Below, piece by piece: positions 55,201 to 64,000 of a DNA stretch of 64,000 nucleotides. Source of the DNA: Phocaeicola barnesiae DSM 18169 = JCM 13652 (lineage in GTDB: Bacteria; Bacteroidota; Bacteroidia; Bacteroidales; Bacteroidaceae); assembly GCF_000374585.1 (NCBI RefSeq), contig NZ_KB894647.1:1-64000 (forward strand), written 5' to 3'. Each line of letters begins with the position of its first letter. The first letter of the stretch is position 1. The notes under the pieces are model-generated. The model was not told the DNA's origin, did no database searches, and saw nothing but the letters and a program-made list of their open reading frames with translations. The translations under genes and the position numbers were made by a program.

Positions 55201-56487
55201 TTATTTCATCGAACTTAAAAGGTCGGCTACAATAAAACTGCTTCCACCGACAAAAATCAAATCTTTATCGGTTGCTGCAGCTTTAGCGGCAGCAAGAGCA
55301 GAACTTACATCGGGATAAGCCTCCCCTTCCAGTCCAAACTTATTCGCCAACTCCTTCACCCGTCCGGCAGGAAGTGCACGCTGTACACTGGCTTGCGTGA
55401 AATAATACGAAGCCTTCCGAGGCAACATAGCCAGAACGCCACTGATATCCTTATCATTGACCATCCCCATCACAATGTGCAACCTATCATAGGTCTGTAA
55501 AGCCAGCTGTTCCACAATATATGAAATTCCTCCTACATTATGACCTGTGTCACAGATTACTGTAGGGCAAGAACCTACCTTCTGCCACCGTCCCATCAGT
55601 CCGGTCAATTCACAGACTCCGGCAAAACCTTCTCTTACGGCCTCATCCGTCAACGCATATCCCCGCACTTTCAACTGACGGATAGCAGAAAGCAATGTAT
55701 TGGTATTTTTCAACTGACACAATCCACCCAATTCTCCTTTCAAATCAGCATAATCTACGGTCTGATACAAATATTGCCCGTCGGAAGTACGCGTATGCGA
55801 AAGTAACAGGTGCTCTTCTTCCGCAAAGATTATCGGAGCTCCTACTTCCTGTGCCTTGCGCAAGAATACCGGCTTTGTCTCCGCCGTAGTTTCGCCCACT
55901 ACCACCGGAATATCCGACTTGATGATTCCCGCTTTTTCAGCAGCAATCTTCTCCAAGGTATCCCCCAAAAACTGTATATGGTCAAAACTGATGTTCGTTA
56001 TGACACACAAATCCGGACGAATGATATTGGTACAATCCAGGCGTCCTCCTAATCCGACTTCAATCACGGCCACATCCACCTGACTATCGGCAAAATACCG
56101 GAAAGCCATTGCTGTAGTCAGTTCAAAAAAAGAAGGGTGCAAAGGTTCAAAGAAATGACGATGCTTCTCCACGAAATCTACCACATAAGATTCGGGTACC
56201 GGTTCGCCATTTACCCGGATACGCTCACGGAAATCCACCAGATGAGGAGACGTATACAGTCCGGTACGATATCCTGCACGCTGCAGAATAGCTGCCAACG
56301 TGTGTGAACAGGAACCTTTTCCATTGGTTCCGGCAACATGGATAGTATGGAAAGTACGATGAGGATGTCCGAAATATGCATCCAATGCATGTGTATTTTC
56401 CAATCCCTCTTTATAAGCATCTTTCCCTACATGCTGAAATAAGGGAGTGCTGGTAAATAAATAATGGAGCGTTTCTTGATAATTCAT
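55201..56487 (-). CDS. folC: Folylpolyglutamate/dihydrofolate synthase
   Basis: 428 residues from the ATG at 56487 (MNYQETLHYLFTSTPLF); a start at 56514 adds nine unneeded residues. Mur-ligase-type enzyme that adds glutamate to folates. ATP loop VAGTNGKGSCSHTLAAIL, folate/Mg region YTSPHLVDFRERI, VAVIEVGLGGRLDCTN and NISFDHIQFLGDTLEKIAAEKAGI, then the C-terminal domain with DTGHNVGG. All marker motifs present. Confidence 0.92.
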   Translation of the reverse strand: MNYQETLHYLFTSTPLFQHVGKDAYKEGLENTHALDAYFGHPHRTFHTIHVAGTNGKGSCSHTLAAILQRAGYRTGLYTSPHLVDFRERIRVNGEPVPESYVVDFVEKHRHFFEPLHPSFFELTTAMAFRYFADSQVDVAVIEVGLGGRLDCTNIIRPDLCVITNISFDHIQFLGDTLEKIAAEKAGIIKSDIPVVVGETTAETKPVFLRKAQEVGAPIIFAEEEHLLLSHTRTSDGQYLYQTVDYADLKGELGGLCQLKNTNTLLSAIRQLKVRGYALTDEAVREGFAGVCELTGLMGRWQKVGSCPTVICDTGHNVGGISYIVEQLALQTYDRLHIVMGMVNDKDISGVLAMLPRKASYYFTQASVQRALPAGRVKELANKFGLEGEAYPDVSSALAAAKAAATDKDLIFVGGSSFIVADLLSSMK

Positions 56488-56650
56488 AAGCCAGCCTGTT
56501 TTTAAGGACTGCAAATATCATGAATTTCCAGAAAAAAGCGATGGATTTCGGCACTTTTCTTCTAAGAAAGAGTATACATTTTACTGACAGTTCATTTACG
56601 CCTCATCAAAATCCACTCAAGTCTTCCGAACATCCACATATAAATAAATC

Positions 56651-56683
56651 ACCCCGATAACGGATCCGTCACGTTACCGGGGT
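56651..56683 (-). terminator. Terminator after the polysaccharide utilisation operon
   Basis: ACCCCGATAACG (56651-56662) and CGTTACCGGGGT (56672-56683) pair over 12 positions with one A-C mismatch. On the minus strand it is followed by a T/A-rich tract. Confidence 0.6.
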
Positions 56684-56708
56684 AAAAATCATACACAATA
56701 AATACTGA

Positions 56709-58058
56709 TTATTTCTTAACAGCATACATAACAGCATGAGCCGGATCGGTCATATCGACTGTTATGACATAAGTAGTACCTGATTCGAGAGTTACCCCCT
56801 CTTTCAACCAAACATTACCATCATCATTAGGACCAGGATTGACAATAAAGAAGTCGTTCTCCGAAGTTATACGGTCACTTTTATACTCATTTCCCCAGTT
56901 TTTTCCACCATAGAATTTGAAATTTACTCCATCAACAGTTATCTGTTCACCGGCCACAACCGTCAACTGATACTTCTTGGGTTCTATCGGAGACATACAA
57001 ATAGCCCCATTACCACCATCCCAACTGGGAGCACCTATATAAGAAGGTTTACCGATGGATTCTGTTCCTAAAGTACCCGAACCTCCTACAATATATAATG
57101 CTCCTGTTCCATCGGTCTGCAAAGTAGCATCAGCCATTGCGGCATCCAATACTTCAACTTTAAAATATTCTTTCTGAGTATCAGCTGTAATACGATAATT
57201 ACCACTAACTGGAATAAAAGTTAATGAACCGTCATCAGCTTTTGTAAAGAAGTCTGGATCAATCCAATAATTCTCATAATTCGGTACTCCTTCAAATACA
57301 ACAGCCTCACCTTGTTCCATAGTTGTTTCTATCTTCAATGTACTAGCATCTACTTGAGTAAACTCCTGTCCGTTCATCTTCATTGAAATAAAAGGAGACC
57401 CTGCATAAGTTAATGTATTGAAAGTTACTTCGTAAGTTCCAGCCTCCAAGGCTGAGAATGGGATATAACTGTTTGTCCCTTCTGTAATTGTCCCATCACT
57501 AGAATATCCAAAAGTAATTTCATTCCCATTAGTGCCATATGCTGGAGCTTTGATATATGCATTCAGTTTTTGTGGGAACTCTGCTGTTACAGCATATTGG
57601 TTTTCACCTACACGAGGCATATCCAACTGCTGTCCATCTTCTGTAACAAGTACAAGATTTTCAAACTGTGGACGGACACAATTCACCTCGACAGTTTTTT
57701 CAACTATCGTAAAATGTATGTTCTGTAAAATATACTTCAACGTAGCTGTTCCATTGGGGATATCCTTGTAATAAGGTACAAAAATCTTTCCACTATAATC
57801 TTTACCGCTTACTTTTGTACGGATTACAGTTTCGGATACCATTTCTTCACCAAAATAAAGTTGAGCCTTTAACGTAGACAAAGGAACATCCATATCCGAA
57901 GCATTAACCGTAAATGCCAGGCTATCTCCAAAATATGCGTTTGCAATTTCTGTCTTTACCTCCATTATGGGATTACCGGGTCCCAAATCCTCTTCCTTAC
58001 AGGAATTCATAAACAGTATTCCAGCCACCATTGTGGCAACCCAAAATATCTTTTTCAT
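56709..58058 (-). CDS. Surface glycan-binding lipoprotein (DUF5121/DUF5125-like)
   Basis: 449 residues with a lipoprotein signal (TMVAGILFMNSC, Cys20). Several Ig-like or sandwich modules follow, and the last 150 residues resemble the carbohydrate-binding C-terminus of SusE/F-like proteins (GKPSYIGAPSWDGGNGAICMSPIEPKKYQLTV, FKFYGGKNWGNEY). Fourth gene of the locus, in the position occupied by the surface glycan-binding protein in other PULs. Likely outer-leaflet exposed; binds the glucan with SusD. Confidence 0.78.
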   Translation of the reverse strand: MKKIFWVATMVAGILFMNSCKEEDLGPGNPIMEVKTEIANAYFGDSLAFTVNASDMDVPLSTLKAQLYFGEEMVSETVIRTKVSGKDYSGKIFVPYYKDIPNGTATLKYILQNIHFTIVEKTVEVNCVRPQFENLVLVTEDGQQLDMPRVGENQYAVTAEFPQKLNAYIKAPAYGTNGNEITFGYSSDGTITEGTNSYIPFSALEAGTYEVTFNTLTYAGSPFISMKMNGQEFTQVDASTLKIETTMEQGEAVVFEGVPNYENYWIDPDFFTKADDGSLTFIPVSGNYRITADTQKEYFKVEVLDAAMADATLQTDGTGALYIVGGSGTLGTESIGKPSYIGAPSWDGGNGAICMSPIEPKKYQLTVVAGEQITVDGVNFKFYGGKNWGNEYKSDRITSENDFFIVNPGPNDDGNVWLKEGVTLESGTTYVITVDMTDPAHAVMYAVKK

Positions 58059-58085
58059 GGTTCTGATCTTTAATGTTTTTTGTTT

Positions 58086-59591
58086 TCATTTCTTCCAACG
58101 GTAAGACATAACAGACTTGGCAGGAACCTCATACGTAAAATGGTGTGTACCGTCATCTACTGTTACATTCTTTGCTTCCGACTTACCATTACAAAGCACA
58201 AAAGCATAAGTACCGTCAGTATTTTCAAAAGCAGCATAAGAAATGCCATTTTCTGTATATCCGGAAGTTCCGATACGTACAGCACCCGGTTTTACAACTG
58301 ATGCCAGATGTGCGATAATGTAATAATGAGAATTACGAGTTACCGTATCATAATTCGTATTATCAACATCTACCGCTCCATAACAAGTAGCACATGCTCC
58401 AGGTCCTCCATGAGGTCCCTGGTCACTATCCAACATCAGATTCCAGACAATGACCGCTTTACACCAGTTATTGACCGTACCCAAGGCTATTTCTTCCATA
58501 TCACGAGTCAGAGCGGTTGCCAAGTCACGTCCTTGATTCCACTCACCAATCGATGTTTCAGTAAAAATCAGTTCCTTATCAGGCGCTTTTGCCTGTACAT
58601 CCAACAGTTCACTTCGGTCTCCTCCATAATTATGGAAGGCTGTACCGGCAAAATATTTCTTTGCTTCAGCATCTGTAAAGATTTTCAAGGAATAATCTAC
58701 CTGATCAGCCACATTATCATAATTATAGTTATGATCGAAAGCATAAATCTTCACATCCGGAAAATGTTGCTGCAAAGCCGGTCCTAGAGCAGTCTTCACA
58801 AAATCACGTTGTTCTTCCCACCCCATATAAAGAGAAGCCGAATTTCCACGGTTCAACGGCTCATTCTGCACCGTAACGGCATTGACTGTAACGCCAGCCT
58901 GCTTGAATGCATCCAGCCATTTCACAAAATAAGTGGCATAATCCTGATAATAATCAGGATTGAGTTGTCCACCAGTCCATGAATCATAAGGCTCTTTACT
59001 CTGCAAATCTTTCACCTTCATCCATTTAGGACACGTCCATGGTGATGCAATAATCTTCAAAGCAGGATTGATGGCAAGTATCTCTTTCAAAGCAGGAATC
59101 ACATATTTTGTTTCCTCTATGGTCAAGGCAAAGTTTTCAATGCCTTTTTCATCACAACAAGTATAATCGCTCAATGAAAAATCAGAACAACCGATAGATA
59201 CACGCACATAACTGAAGCCATACTTGTCCGGCGAAAAAGTATCCTTCAGAAATTCTTTTCGCTTTTCCTCTGGCATCAATGACAAGTTATAACTGGTAGA
59301 CCCTGTAATAGCGGCGCCAAAACCGTCTATAGTCTGGTAACGCATAGATGCATCCAAACGTACTGTAGTAGGCGACATATTATCCTTATCGCTGAAATCG
59401 ACTGATTGGATAGCTAAATCGTACATCCGGTTAGATGTAGTGACATACATTTTTACATCACCGGAAGGAACTTCTATAGGAGTATCCGTATCTTCGCCAC
59501 CACCAGTTGCAGAAGATTCGCTGCACGACACACAAGCTGACAGCGACATGCATCCGAGCAACAATAAAACTTTATTAATCTTTATCATCAT
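58086..59591 (-). CDS. GH30 endo-glucanase, probably beta-1,6-glucanase
   Basis: 501 residues with a lipoprotein signal (LGCMSLSAC, Cys20). GH30 barrel with side beta-domain: IDGFGAAITGSTSYNL near the start, acid/base Glu244 in VTVQNEPLN, nucleophile Glu345 in LIFTETSIGEW, and ending KNVTVDDGTHHFTYEVPAKSVMSYRW. The sequence style and neighbourhood fit GH30 subfamily 3 beta-1,6-glucanases such as Bacteroides thetaiotaomicron BT3312. Surface or periplasm-facing lipoprotein. Confidence 0.85.
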   Translation of the reverse strand: MMIKINKVLLLLGCMSLSACVSCSESSATGGGEDTDTPIEVPSGDVKMYVTTSNRMYDLAIQSVDFSDKDNMSPTTVRLDASMRYQTIDGFGAAITGSTSYNLSLMPEEKRKEFLKDTFSPDKYGFSYVRVSIGCSDFSLSDYTCCDEKGIENFALTIEETKYVIPALKEILAINPALKIIASPWTCPKWMKVKDLQSKEPYDSWTGGQLNPDYYQDYATYFVKWLDAFKQAGVTVNAVTVQNEPLNRGNSASLYMGWEEQRDFVKTALGPALQQHFPDVKIYAFDHNYNYDNVADQVDYSLKIFTDAEAKKYFAGTAFHNYGGDRSELLDVQAKAPDKELIFTETSIGEWNQGRDLATALTRDMEEIALGTVNNWCKAVIVWNLMLDSDQGPHGGPGACATCYGAVDVDNTNYDTVTRNSHYYIIAHLASVVKPGAVRIGTSGYTENGISYAAFENTDGTYAFVLCNGKSEAKNVTVDDGTHHFTYEVPAKSVMSYRWKK

Positions 59592-59603
59592 ATTTCTATT
59601 TTT

Positions 59604-61124
59604 TTAATAACCAGGATTCTGAACCAGATTTTCATTTCCGTCGAGAGCAGTCTGCGGAACAGCAAAGAAATAAGAATTCTTATCGAAATCATTAATCCGG
59701 GCAAAACGTCCTTCATCCCGCAAGTTGTTCATGACATTCTCTACCTCATCCCAACGACACAAATCAAACCAGCGCTGTCCTTCGAAAGCAAGTTCCAAAC
59801 GACGTTCTTTCATATAAGCTTTCCACAATTCGGTTTCATTGTTACGGACAGAATCAGGAAGCTTATTCAGGCCTGCTCGGATACGAATTCTGTCAATAAT
59901 ATCAGCTGCCGCATTCAGATTCTTCGCATCCCCCCGCAAATAAGCCTCAGCCTTCAAGAGAAGTAAATCAGCATAACGCAAATAGAGTACACTGCTACAT
60001 CCAGCCCGGCATTTATACATAAATGGATAATGATCTGATGGATAATAGTTACTCCACGTACATTCATAATATACGACTGATTCATCCAAGCGTTGCGTAT
60101 CACCCTCACTGGTAAACAAAGCTATCAAATCACGCGAAGGCGTAACCCATTTTGCCCATGTAAAAGAATTGTTCCAATCCAACAAATCACGACCGAACAT
60201 CCAGGCACACCAGTTACCACCGGAAGCAGGGAATTGAGCTTCCAGAATACCTTCACGGGTATTACGCATCTTCAGGTCTGTACCGTTCTCGTTCAACGCA
60301 AACAAATCCGAATACGAATCTGCCAGACCGAATCCGTCGGCCTCCAAAGCACTGCAATACTCAATGACTTTATTATAATCACGCAACGGCTTTTCCGCAT
60401 AAGCCTTTGCCAGAAGAGCACGTGCTACCGATTTAGTAAATAAAGTCTTATCTGCCGGATTATTATCCGGAGCATATTTCAAAGCATCCAGCAAATCTGC
60501 TTCAATCTGTTGATATACTTCAAGTTCTGTACTCTGCGAAGGAAAATATTCATCATATACCTCCTCAATATTATCTGCTGTAATATCTGGTGGCAAAGTC
60601 GTATTCAATGGAATATTTCCCCATATACGTACCATATAGAACCACACCAACGAACGGAATATCTCAGCCTGTGCCTTAATAGAGTTTCTTGCATCTGCCG
60701 TAAAATTCGGGTCAGATACTGCATCTATATTACAGATAATACGATTGGCTGCGGCTACATCTTCCATATAACGGGACCAATCACGTTCCAGAACAGTATT
60801 GCCACCATCTACTGTATTATTCTCGAAAGGAACAGTTTCAGCACCTGTAGTTCCAGCATAGGCATTATCAGCATGACTATCACCTATCAGAAGACAATCC
60901 AGATACCAATGTTCTATGCGATCCTTCATTTTCTGATAAAGCCCTTCTAATGCCAGTTCTACATCTGCCTGAGACTGAAATTCCTGTTTTTCACCTTCAT
61001 CATCCTGCACACCTTCAGTCACATCCGAATAAGAAGCAATAGGGTCATACCCTAAACTGCAAGAAGAGAAATTCATCAGTCCAGCCAATACCAATCCAGT
61101 TATAATATATTTTCTATGTTTCAT
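59604..61124 (-). CDS. SusD-like starch/glycan-binding lipoprotein
   Basis: 506 residues from the ATG at 61124, which yields a lipoprotein signal (LVLAGLMNFSSC, Cys21); the longer frame from 61217 overlaps the SusC gene and adds a second hydrophobic stretch. SusD/RagB fold: AEIFRSLVWFYMVRIWGNIPL, LLLLKAEAYLRGDAKNLNAAADIIDRIRIRAGL, TPR-like helices, ending in RRLELAFEGQRWFDLCRW and AVPQTALDGNENLVQNPGY. Works as lid on the SusC transporter. Confidence 0.9.
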   Translation of the reverse strand: MKHRKYIITGLVLAGLMNFSSCSLGYDPIASYSDVTEGVQDDEGEKQEFQSQADVELALEGLYQKMKDRIEHWYLDCLLIGDSHADNAYAGTTGAETVPFENNTVDGGNTVLERDWSRYMEDVAAANRIICNIDAVSDPNFTADARNSIKAQAEIFRSLVWFYMVRIWGNIPLNTTLPPDITADNIEEVYDEYFPSQSTELEVYQQIEADLLDALKYAPDNNPADKTLFTKSVARALLAKAYAEKPLRDYNKVIEYCSALEADGFGLADSYSDLFALNENGTDLKMRNTREGILEAQFPASGGNWCAWMFGRDLLDWNNSFTWAKWVTPSRDLIALFTSEGDTQRLDESVVYYECTWSNYYPSDHYPFMYKCRAGCSSVLYLRYADLLLLKAEAYLRGDAKNLNAAADIIDRIRIRAGLNKLPDSVRNNETELWKAYMKERRLELAFEGQRWFDLCRWDEVENVMNNLRDEGRFARINDFDKNSYFFAVPQTALDGNENLVQNPGY

Positions 61125-61137
61125 GACTGTTATATTT

Positions 61138-64000
61138 TTAGAATTCAAGATTAATACCAAACACAAATGAACGACATTGAGGATAAGTACCCCAATCAAT
61201 ACCTTGTACAGCACCACTGTTACCCCACTGGTTCACTTCCGGATCCATTCCTGAATATCCTGTCCAGGTCAACAGATTAGTTGCCGTAAAATATGGCTGA
61301 AGTCGGCTGACTCCCCATTTTTTGAGTAGAGGACCGGTCACATTGTATGACAAAGTAATATCCTTTACACGTAAATAACTACCGTCCTCAATAAAATAAG
61401 ATGAATTATGCATTGTGTAGCCTGCTTTAGGCACATCAGTTATCTGACCTGGTATCCGCCAACGGTCCAGTACCCTAGTACTCTGATTCTTACCATCATA
61501 CATACCTTCCGTTTCCATACGTGAGGCATTGAAGATATCATTACCATATGATCCCTGTAAAAATACACTCAACGTTAAATTCTTATATGAGAAAGTATTG
61601 GTCAAGCCAAACGTAAACAACGGATTCGGATCACCGATATAGGTACGGTCTGAACTGGTCACTTTACCATCGCCATTAATATCACGATACATCAGTTCAC
61701 CGGTTTCCGGATCTACTCCATCACTGATATATCCATAAAATCCTCCCAAAGAACGCCCCGGCTCGTTACGGACAGCATACTCGCGGACATTATCGCTGGT
61801 AATTGCATCATAATAAACCTTCTGTAAAGAGAGTTTAGTCAATTTGTTTTTATTGAATGAGATATTAAAATCTGTATCCCAGCCAAATTCCCCTACAAAG
61901 TTCTTAGAATTGATTGCCAGTTCAAAACCTTTGTTCACCATCGTTCCTTCATTACGTGAAATGCTACCCGCTACAGCCGAACCGGCAGGAAGTACCACGT
62001 CCATCAACATATCAGTAGTACGTTTATAGTAATAATCCATCACCACGTTCAGCCGATTGTTGAAAGCTGTAAAATCAATACCCACATTGGCCTGCGAGGT
62101 AGTTTCCCAAGTCAAGTCTTGTGTACGCAGGTTAGAAGGGGTAATAGTAGGTACGGCATTTGCATTTCCTTCTTCATACCAAGGAATACGGTTGATATTG
62201 TAAAGCTGCAAGTAAGCATAATCACCAAGTCCGGACTGGTTACCCGTCTGTCCCCATCCTGCACGGAGCTTCAAATCATCAAGCCATCCTCTTGTACCTT
62301 CCATAAAATTCTCTGAAGAAATACGCCAAGCGGCAGAGAAGGAAGGAAAGACTCCCCAACGGTGGTTGGGATGAAGTCGGGAAGAACCGTCAGCACGAAC
62401 ATTGGCAGTTACAAGATATTTACTGTCAAAATTATAAGAAACCCGACCAAAATAAGACATGATTCCCCACTCTGAAGCACTTGAACCAGCCCCATTCAAA
62501 CCTATCATATTGGCAGCATTCAGCGTTTGAATCAATCCGTTCCGATAGTGTGAACCACTGATATAGTTATTACGATAGTCCGAATCGGTCCATGAAGAAC
62601 CCACCATAACATTCAATCCATGCTTACCGAAATGATCGTCATAAGTCAACACATTATCAAATGTAAGTACTGTATTCTGATTACGGTTGTCAGAACCTTC
62701 GCCGTACTGATCACGTCCATGAGAAGTTTTTTCCGGATCAAGGAAAGTTGTTTCAATGGCATTCCGACGGTCGATGGCAAAAGTTGTCTTGAACGTCAAT
62801 TCAGGTATGAATGTAATCAAAGCACTTCCTGAAGCCAACAGCCTGTTCTCACGGTCACGGTCGTAACGATGACGCTCAATGTTTTCAGCTGGACTGGTAA
62901 TGTTTGCTCCATAAAAATTCGTATAATAACGGTCTGGATTCTCCGGGTCCATTATAGGTGCATAGGTAGGAGTATTGATAACAGAAAGTACAGTACCTCC
63001 ACGGTTAGCTCCAGTTCCCATTTCACCGCCACCGTTGCTCACATAGTCCGAATAAGTTATGTTTGCTGATATTCTCAACCATTTACGTACATCGTTCTCA
63101 ATATTGGCACGAAAATTATAACGCTTGAAAAATGCTGTTTCAATTACGCCTTTTTCATTCTGATAACCTGCAGAAAGAAAATAGCGAAGTTTATCATTTC
63201 CATCAGATACTGATACCTGATAGTTCTGCGTATTTCCTGTCGTATAAGTTTCATCCCACCAGTCTGTCTGGTCTGTCAATCCGTCAGGTAAACTGATCAG
63301 ACCTATCTCATCCATCAAATCCTTATATTGAGCCACATTCAGCGATTCAATCTTATTGCCTACTTGAGTAAAACCTGCCTGGATGCTGAGAGCCACTTTT
63401 GCATTGCCAGACTCCCCTGCCTTGGTAGTAATCAATACAACACCATTTGCAGCACGCGAACCATAAATAGCGGCCGAAGAGGCATCCTTCAATATCTGCA
63501 TACTTGCTATATCATTAGGTGACAAGAACTTGATATTGTCAACAGGTACACCATCTACCACATACAGCGGGTCATTGCTCCCATTGAAAGAAGTAGTACC
63601 ACGTACACGGATAGCCATGTCACCTCCTGGCTGTCCTGTTGGCTGTACGACCGATACACCTGCTGCTTTACCTTGCATGGCTTGAGCCGCCGAAAGGATA
63701 GGCCGTTGCTGCAAATCATCAGTCGATACAGTAGAAACCGCTGTAGTTACATCTTTACGTTTCACAGAACCATAACCGATAACCACTACTTCGTCCAGTA
63801 ATTCATTATCTTCCTTCAAAACCACTTCCATAGAAGCCGAAGCCTTCAATTCTTGAGTCTGATAACCTACATAAGAAATAACCAACATAGAATTAGGAGC
63901 AACCGATAATGTAAAATTACCGTCAATATCAGTAATCGTACCATTGGTTGTACCTTTTTCAAGAACACTGGCGCCAATAATCGTATTGCTACTCGAATCG
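61138..64000 (-). CDS. SusC-like TonB-dependent outer-membrane transporter (5' end outside window)
   Basis: The frame is open to the right edge, so the signal peptide and first residues are missing; about 953 residues are present. Visible in order: the end of the carboxypeptidase-like domain (ITDIDGNFTLSVAPNS, ISYVGYQTQ), TonB-box-like stretch DEVVVIGYGSVKRKD, plug (AAQAMQGKAAGVSVVQPTGQPGGDMAIRVRG, DPLYVVDGVP), and the 22-strand barrel ending PQCRSFVFGINLEF. Imports glucan oligosaccharides with SusD. First gene of the PUL in transcription order. Confidence 0.92.
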   Translation of the reverse strand, partial: DSSSNTIIGASVLEKGTTNGTITDIDGNFTLSVAPNSMLVISYVGYQTQELKASASMEVVLKEDNELLDEVVVIGYGSVKRKDVTTAVSTVSTDDLQQRPILSAAQAMQGKAAGVSVVQPTGQPGGDMAIRVRGTTSFNGSNDPLYVVDGVPVDNIKFLSPNDIASMQILKDASSAAIYGSRAANGVVLITTKAGESGNAKVALSIQAGFTQVGNKIESLNVAQYKDLMDEIGLISLPDGLTDQTDWWDETYTTGNTQNYQVSVSDGNDKLRYFLSAGYQNEKGVIETAFFKRYNFRANIENDVRKWLRISANITYSDYVSNGGGEMGTGANRGGTVLSVINTPTYAPIMDPENPDRYYTNFYGANITSPAENIERHRYDRDRENRLLASGSALITFIPELTFKTTFAIDRRNAIETTFLDPEKTSHGRDQYGEGSDNRNQNTVLTFDNVLTYDDHFGKHGLNVMVGSSWTDSDYRNNYISGSHYRNGLIQTLNAANMIGLNGAGSSASEWGIMSYFGRVSYNFDSKYLVTANVRADGSSRLHPNHRWGVFPSFSAAWRISSENFMEGTRGWLDDLKLRAGWGQTGNQSGLGDYAYLQLYNINRIPWYEEGNANAVPTITPSNLRTQDLTWETTSQANVGIDFTAFNNRLNVVMDYYYKRTTDMLMDVVLPAGSAVAGSISRNEGTMVNKGFELAINSKNFVGEFGWDTDFNISFNKNKLTKLSLQKVYYDAITSDNVREYAVRNEPGRSLGGFYGYISDGVDPETGELMYRDINGDGKVTSSDRTYIGDPNPLFTFGLTNTFSYKNLTLSVFLQGSYGNDIFNASRMETEGMYDGKNQSTRVLDRWRIPGQITDVPKAGYTMHNSSYFIEDGSYLRVKDITLSYNVTGPLLKKWGVSRLQPYFTATNLLTWTGYSGMDPEVNQWGNSGAVQGIDWGTYPQCRSFVFGINLEF

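Noticed and set aside
1-64000. tRNA or rRNA genes
   Set aside because: No cloverleaf-like or rRNA-like sequence was noticed in the intergenic stretches; a covariance search was not possible here.

Overview
The window looks like chromosomal DNA of a gut Bacteroidaceae member (Bacteroides or Phocaeicola; the species cannot be fixed from this sequence). The basis is a SusC/SusD pair with a GH30 enzyme, NspC, a galactose operon with an FHS-type transporter, many lipoproteins, and repeated TAnnTTTG promoter boxes, often with TTTG about 20 bp upstream, as is usual for Bacteroides sigma-ABfr promoters. No rRNA, tRNA, complete insertion sequence or CRISPR array was seen.

Layout. 1-5.7 kb: the end of an unknown gene, envelope proteins of unknown role, and a metallopeptidase broken by a frameshift in a T-run, coupled to a DUF6624 protein. 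6.2-11.5 kb: a Bcr/CflA-like drug exporter, also broken in a T-run, two overlapping flavodoxin-fold genes, a DUF2200 protein and three acetyltransferase genes carrying five GNAT domains. 11.6-17.0 kb: a lipase-like lipoprotein, an archaeal-type Prx6 peroxiredoxin, a flavodoxin lipoprotein, a hypothetical lipoprotein and a pRiA4b ORF-3-like protein. 17.2-21.7 kb: a MarR / TolC / EmrA / EmrB efflux operon with a perfect palindrome over its promoter. 21.8-30.7 kb: housekeeping genes (SDR, nspC, UvrD/PcrA helicase, PFL/ACT pair, and divergent threonine dehydrogenase and kbl, which make glycine from threonine). 31.2-34.6 kb: a GH29 fucosidase with a CBM9-like protein, then mazG.

34.7-36.2 kb: a CLC protein with the sequence signatures of the fluoride/proton antiporter (CLC-F) clade. 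It is preceded by a strong promoter and a fluoride riboswitch aptamer that can be traced base by base. 36.3-39.7 kb: an outer-membrane barrel receptor and a convergent AraC regulator, separated by stacked palindromes. 39.9-45.5 kb: an AT-rich acquired island with a restriction-modification operon. It encodes a Xre/C-protein-like regulator, a methyltransferase with two fused D12 domains (M.FokI-like layout), an HNH endonuclease and a beta-class methyltransferase with a RAMA-like tail. A decayed YhcG-type nuclease gene and two copies of a 51-bp palindromic repeat with compensatory changes follow. 45.6-51.2 kb: a tripartite RND efflux operon. 51.2-55.1 kb: the galM / transporter / galK operon. 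55.2-56.5 kb: folC. 56.7-64.0 kb: a four-gene polysaccharide utilisation locus (SusC, SusD, GH30, surface lipoprotein), probably for beta-1,6-glucan, running off the right edge.

The points most worth checking are the fluoride riboswitch/CLC-F unit, the three-methyltransferase-domain restriction system, the covarying palindromic repeats, and the paired T-run frameshifts, one of which sits on a textbook -1 slippery heptamer.
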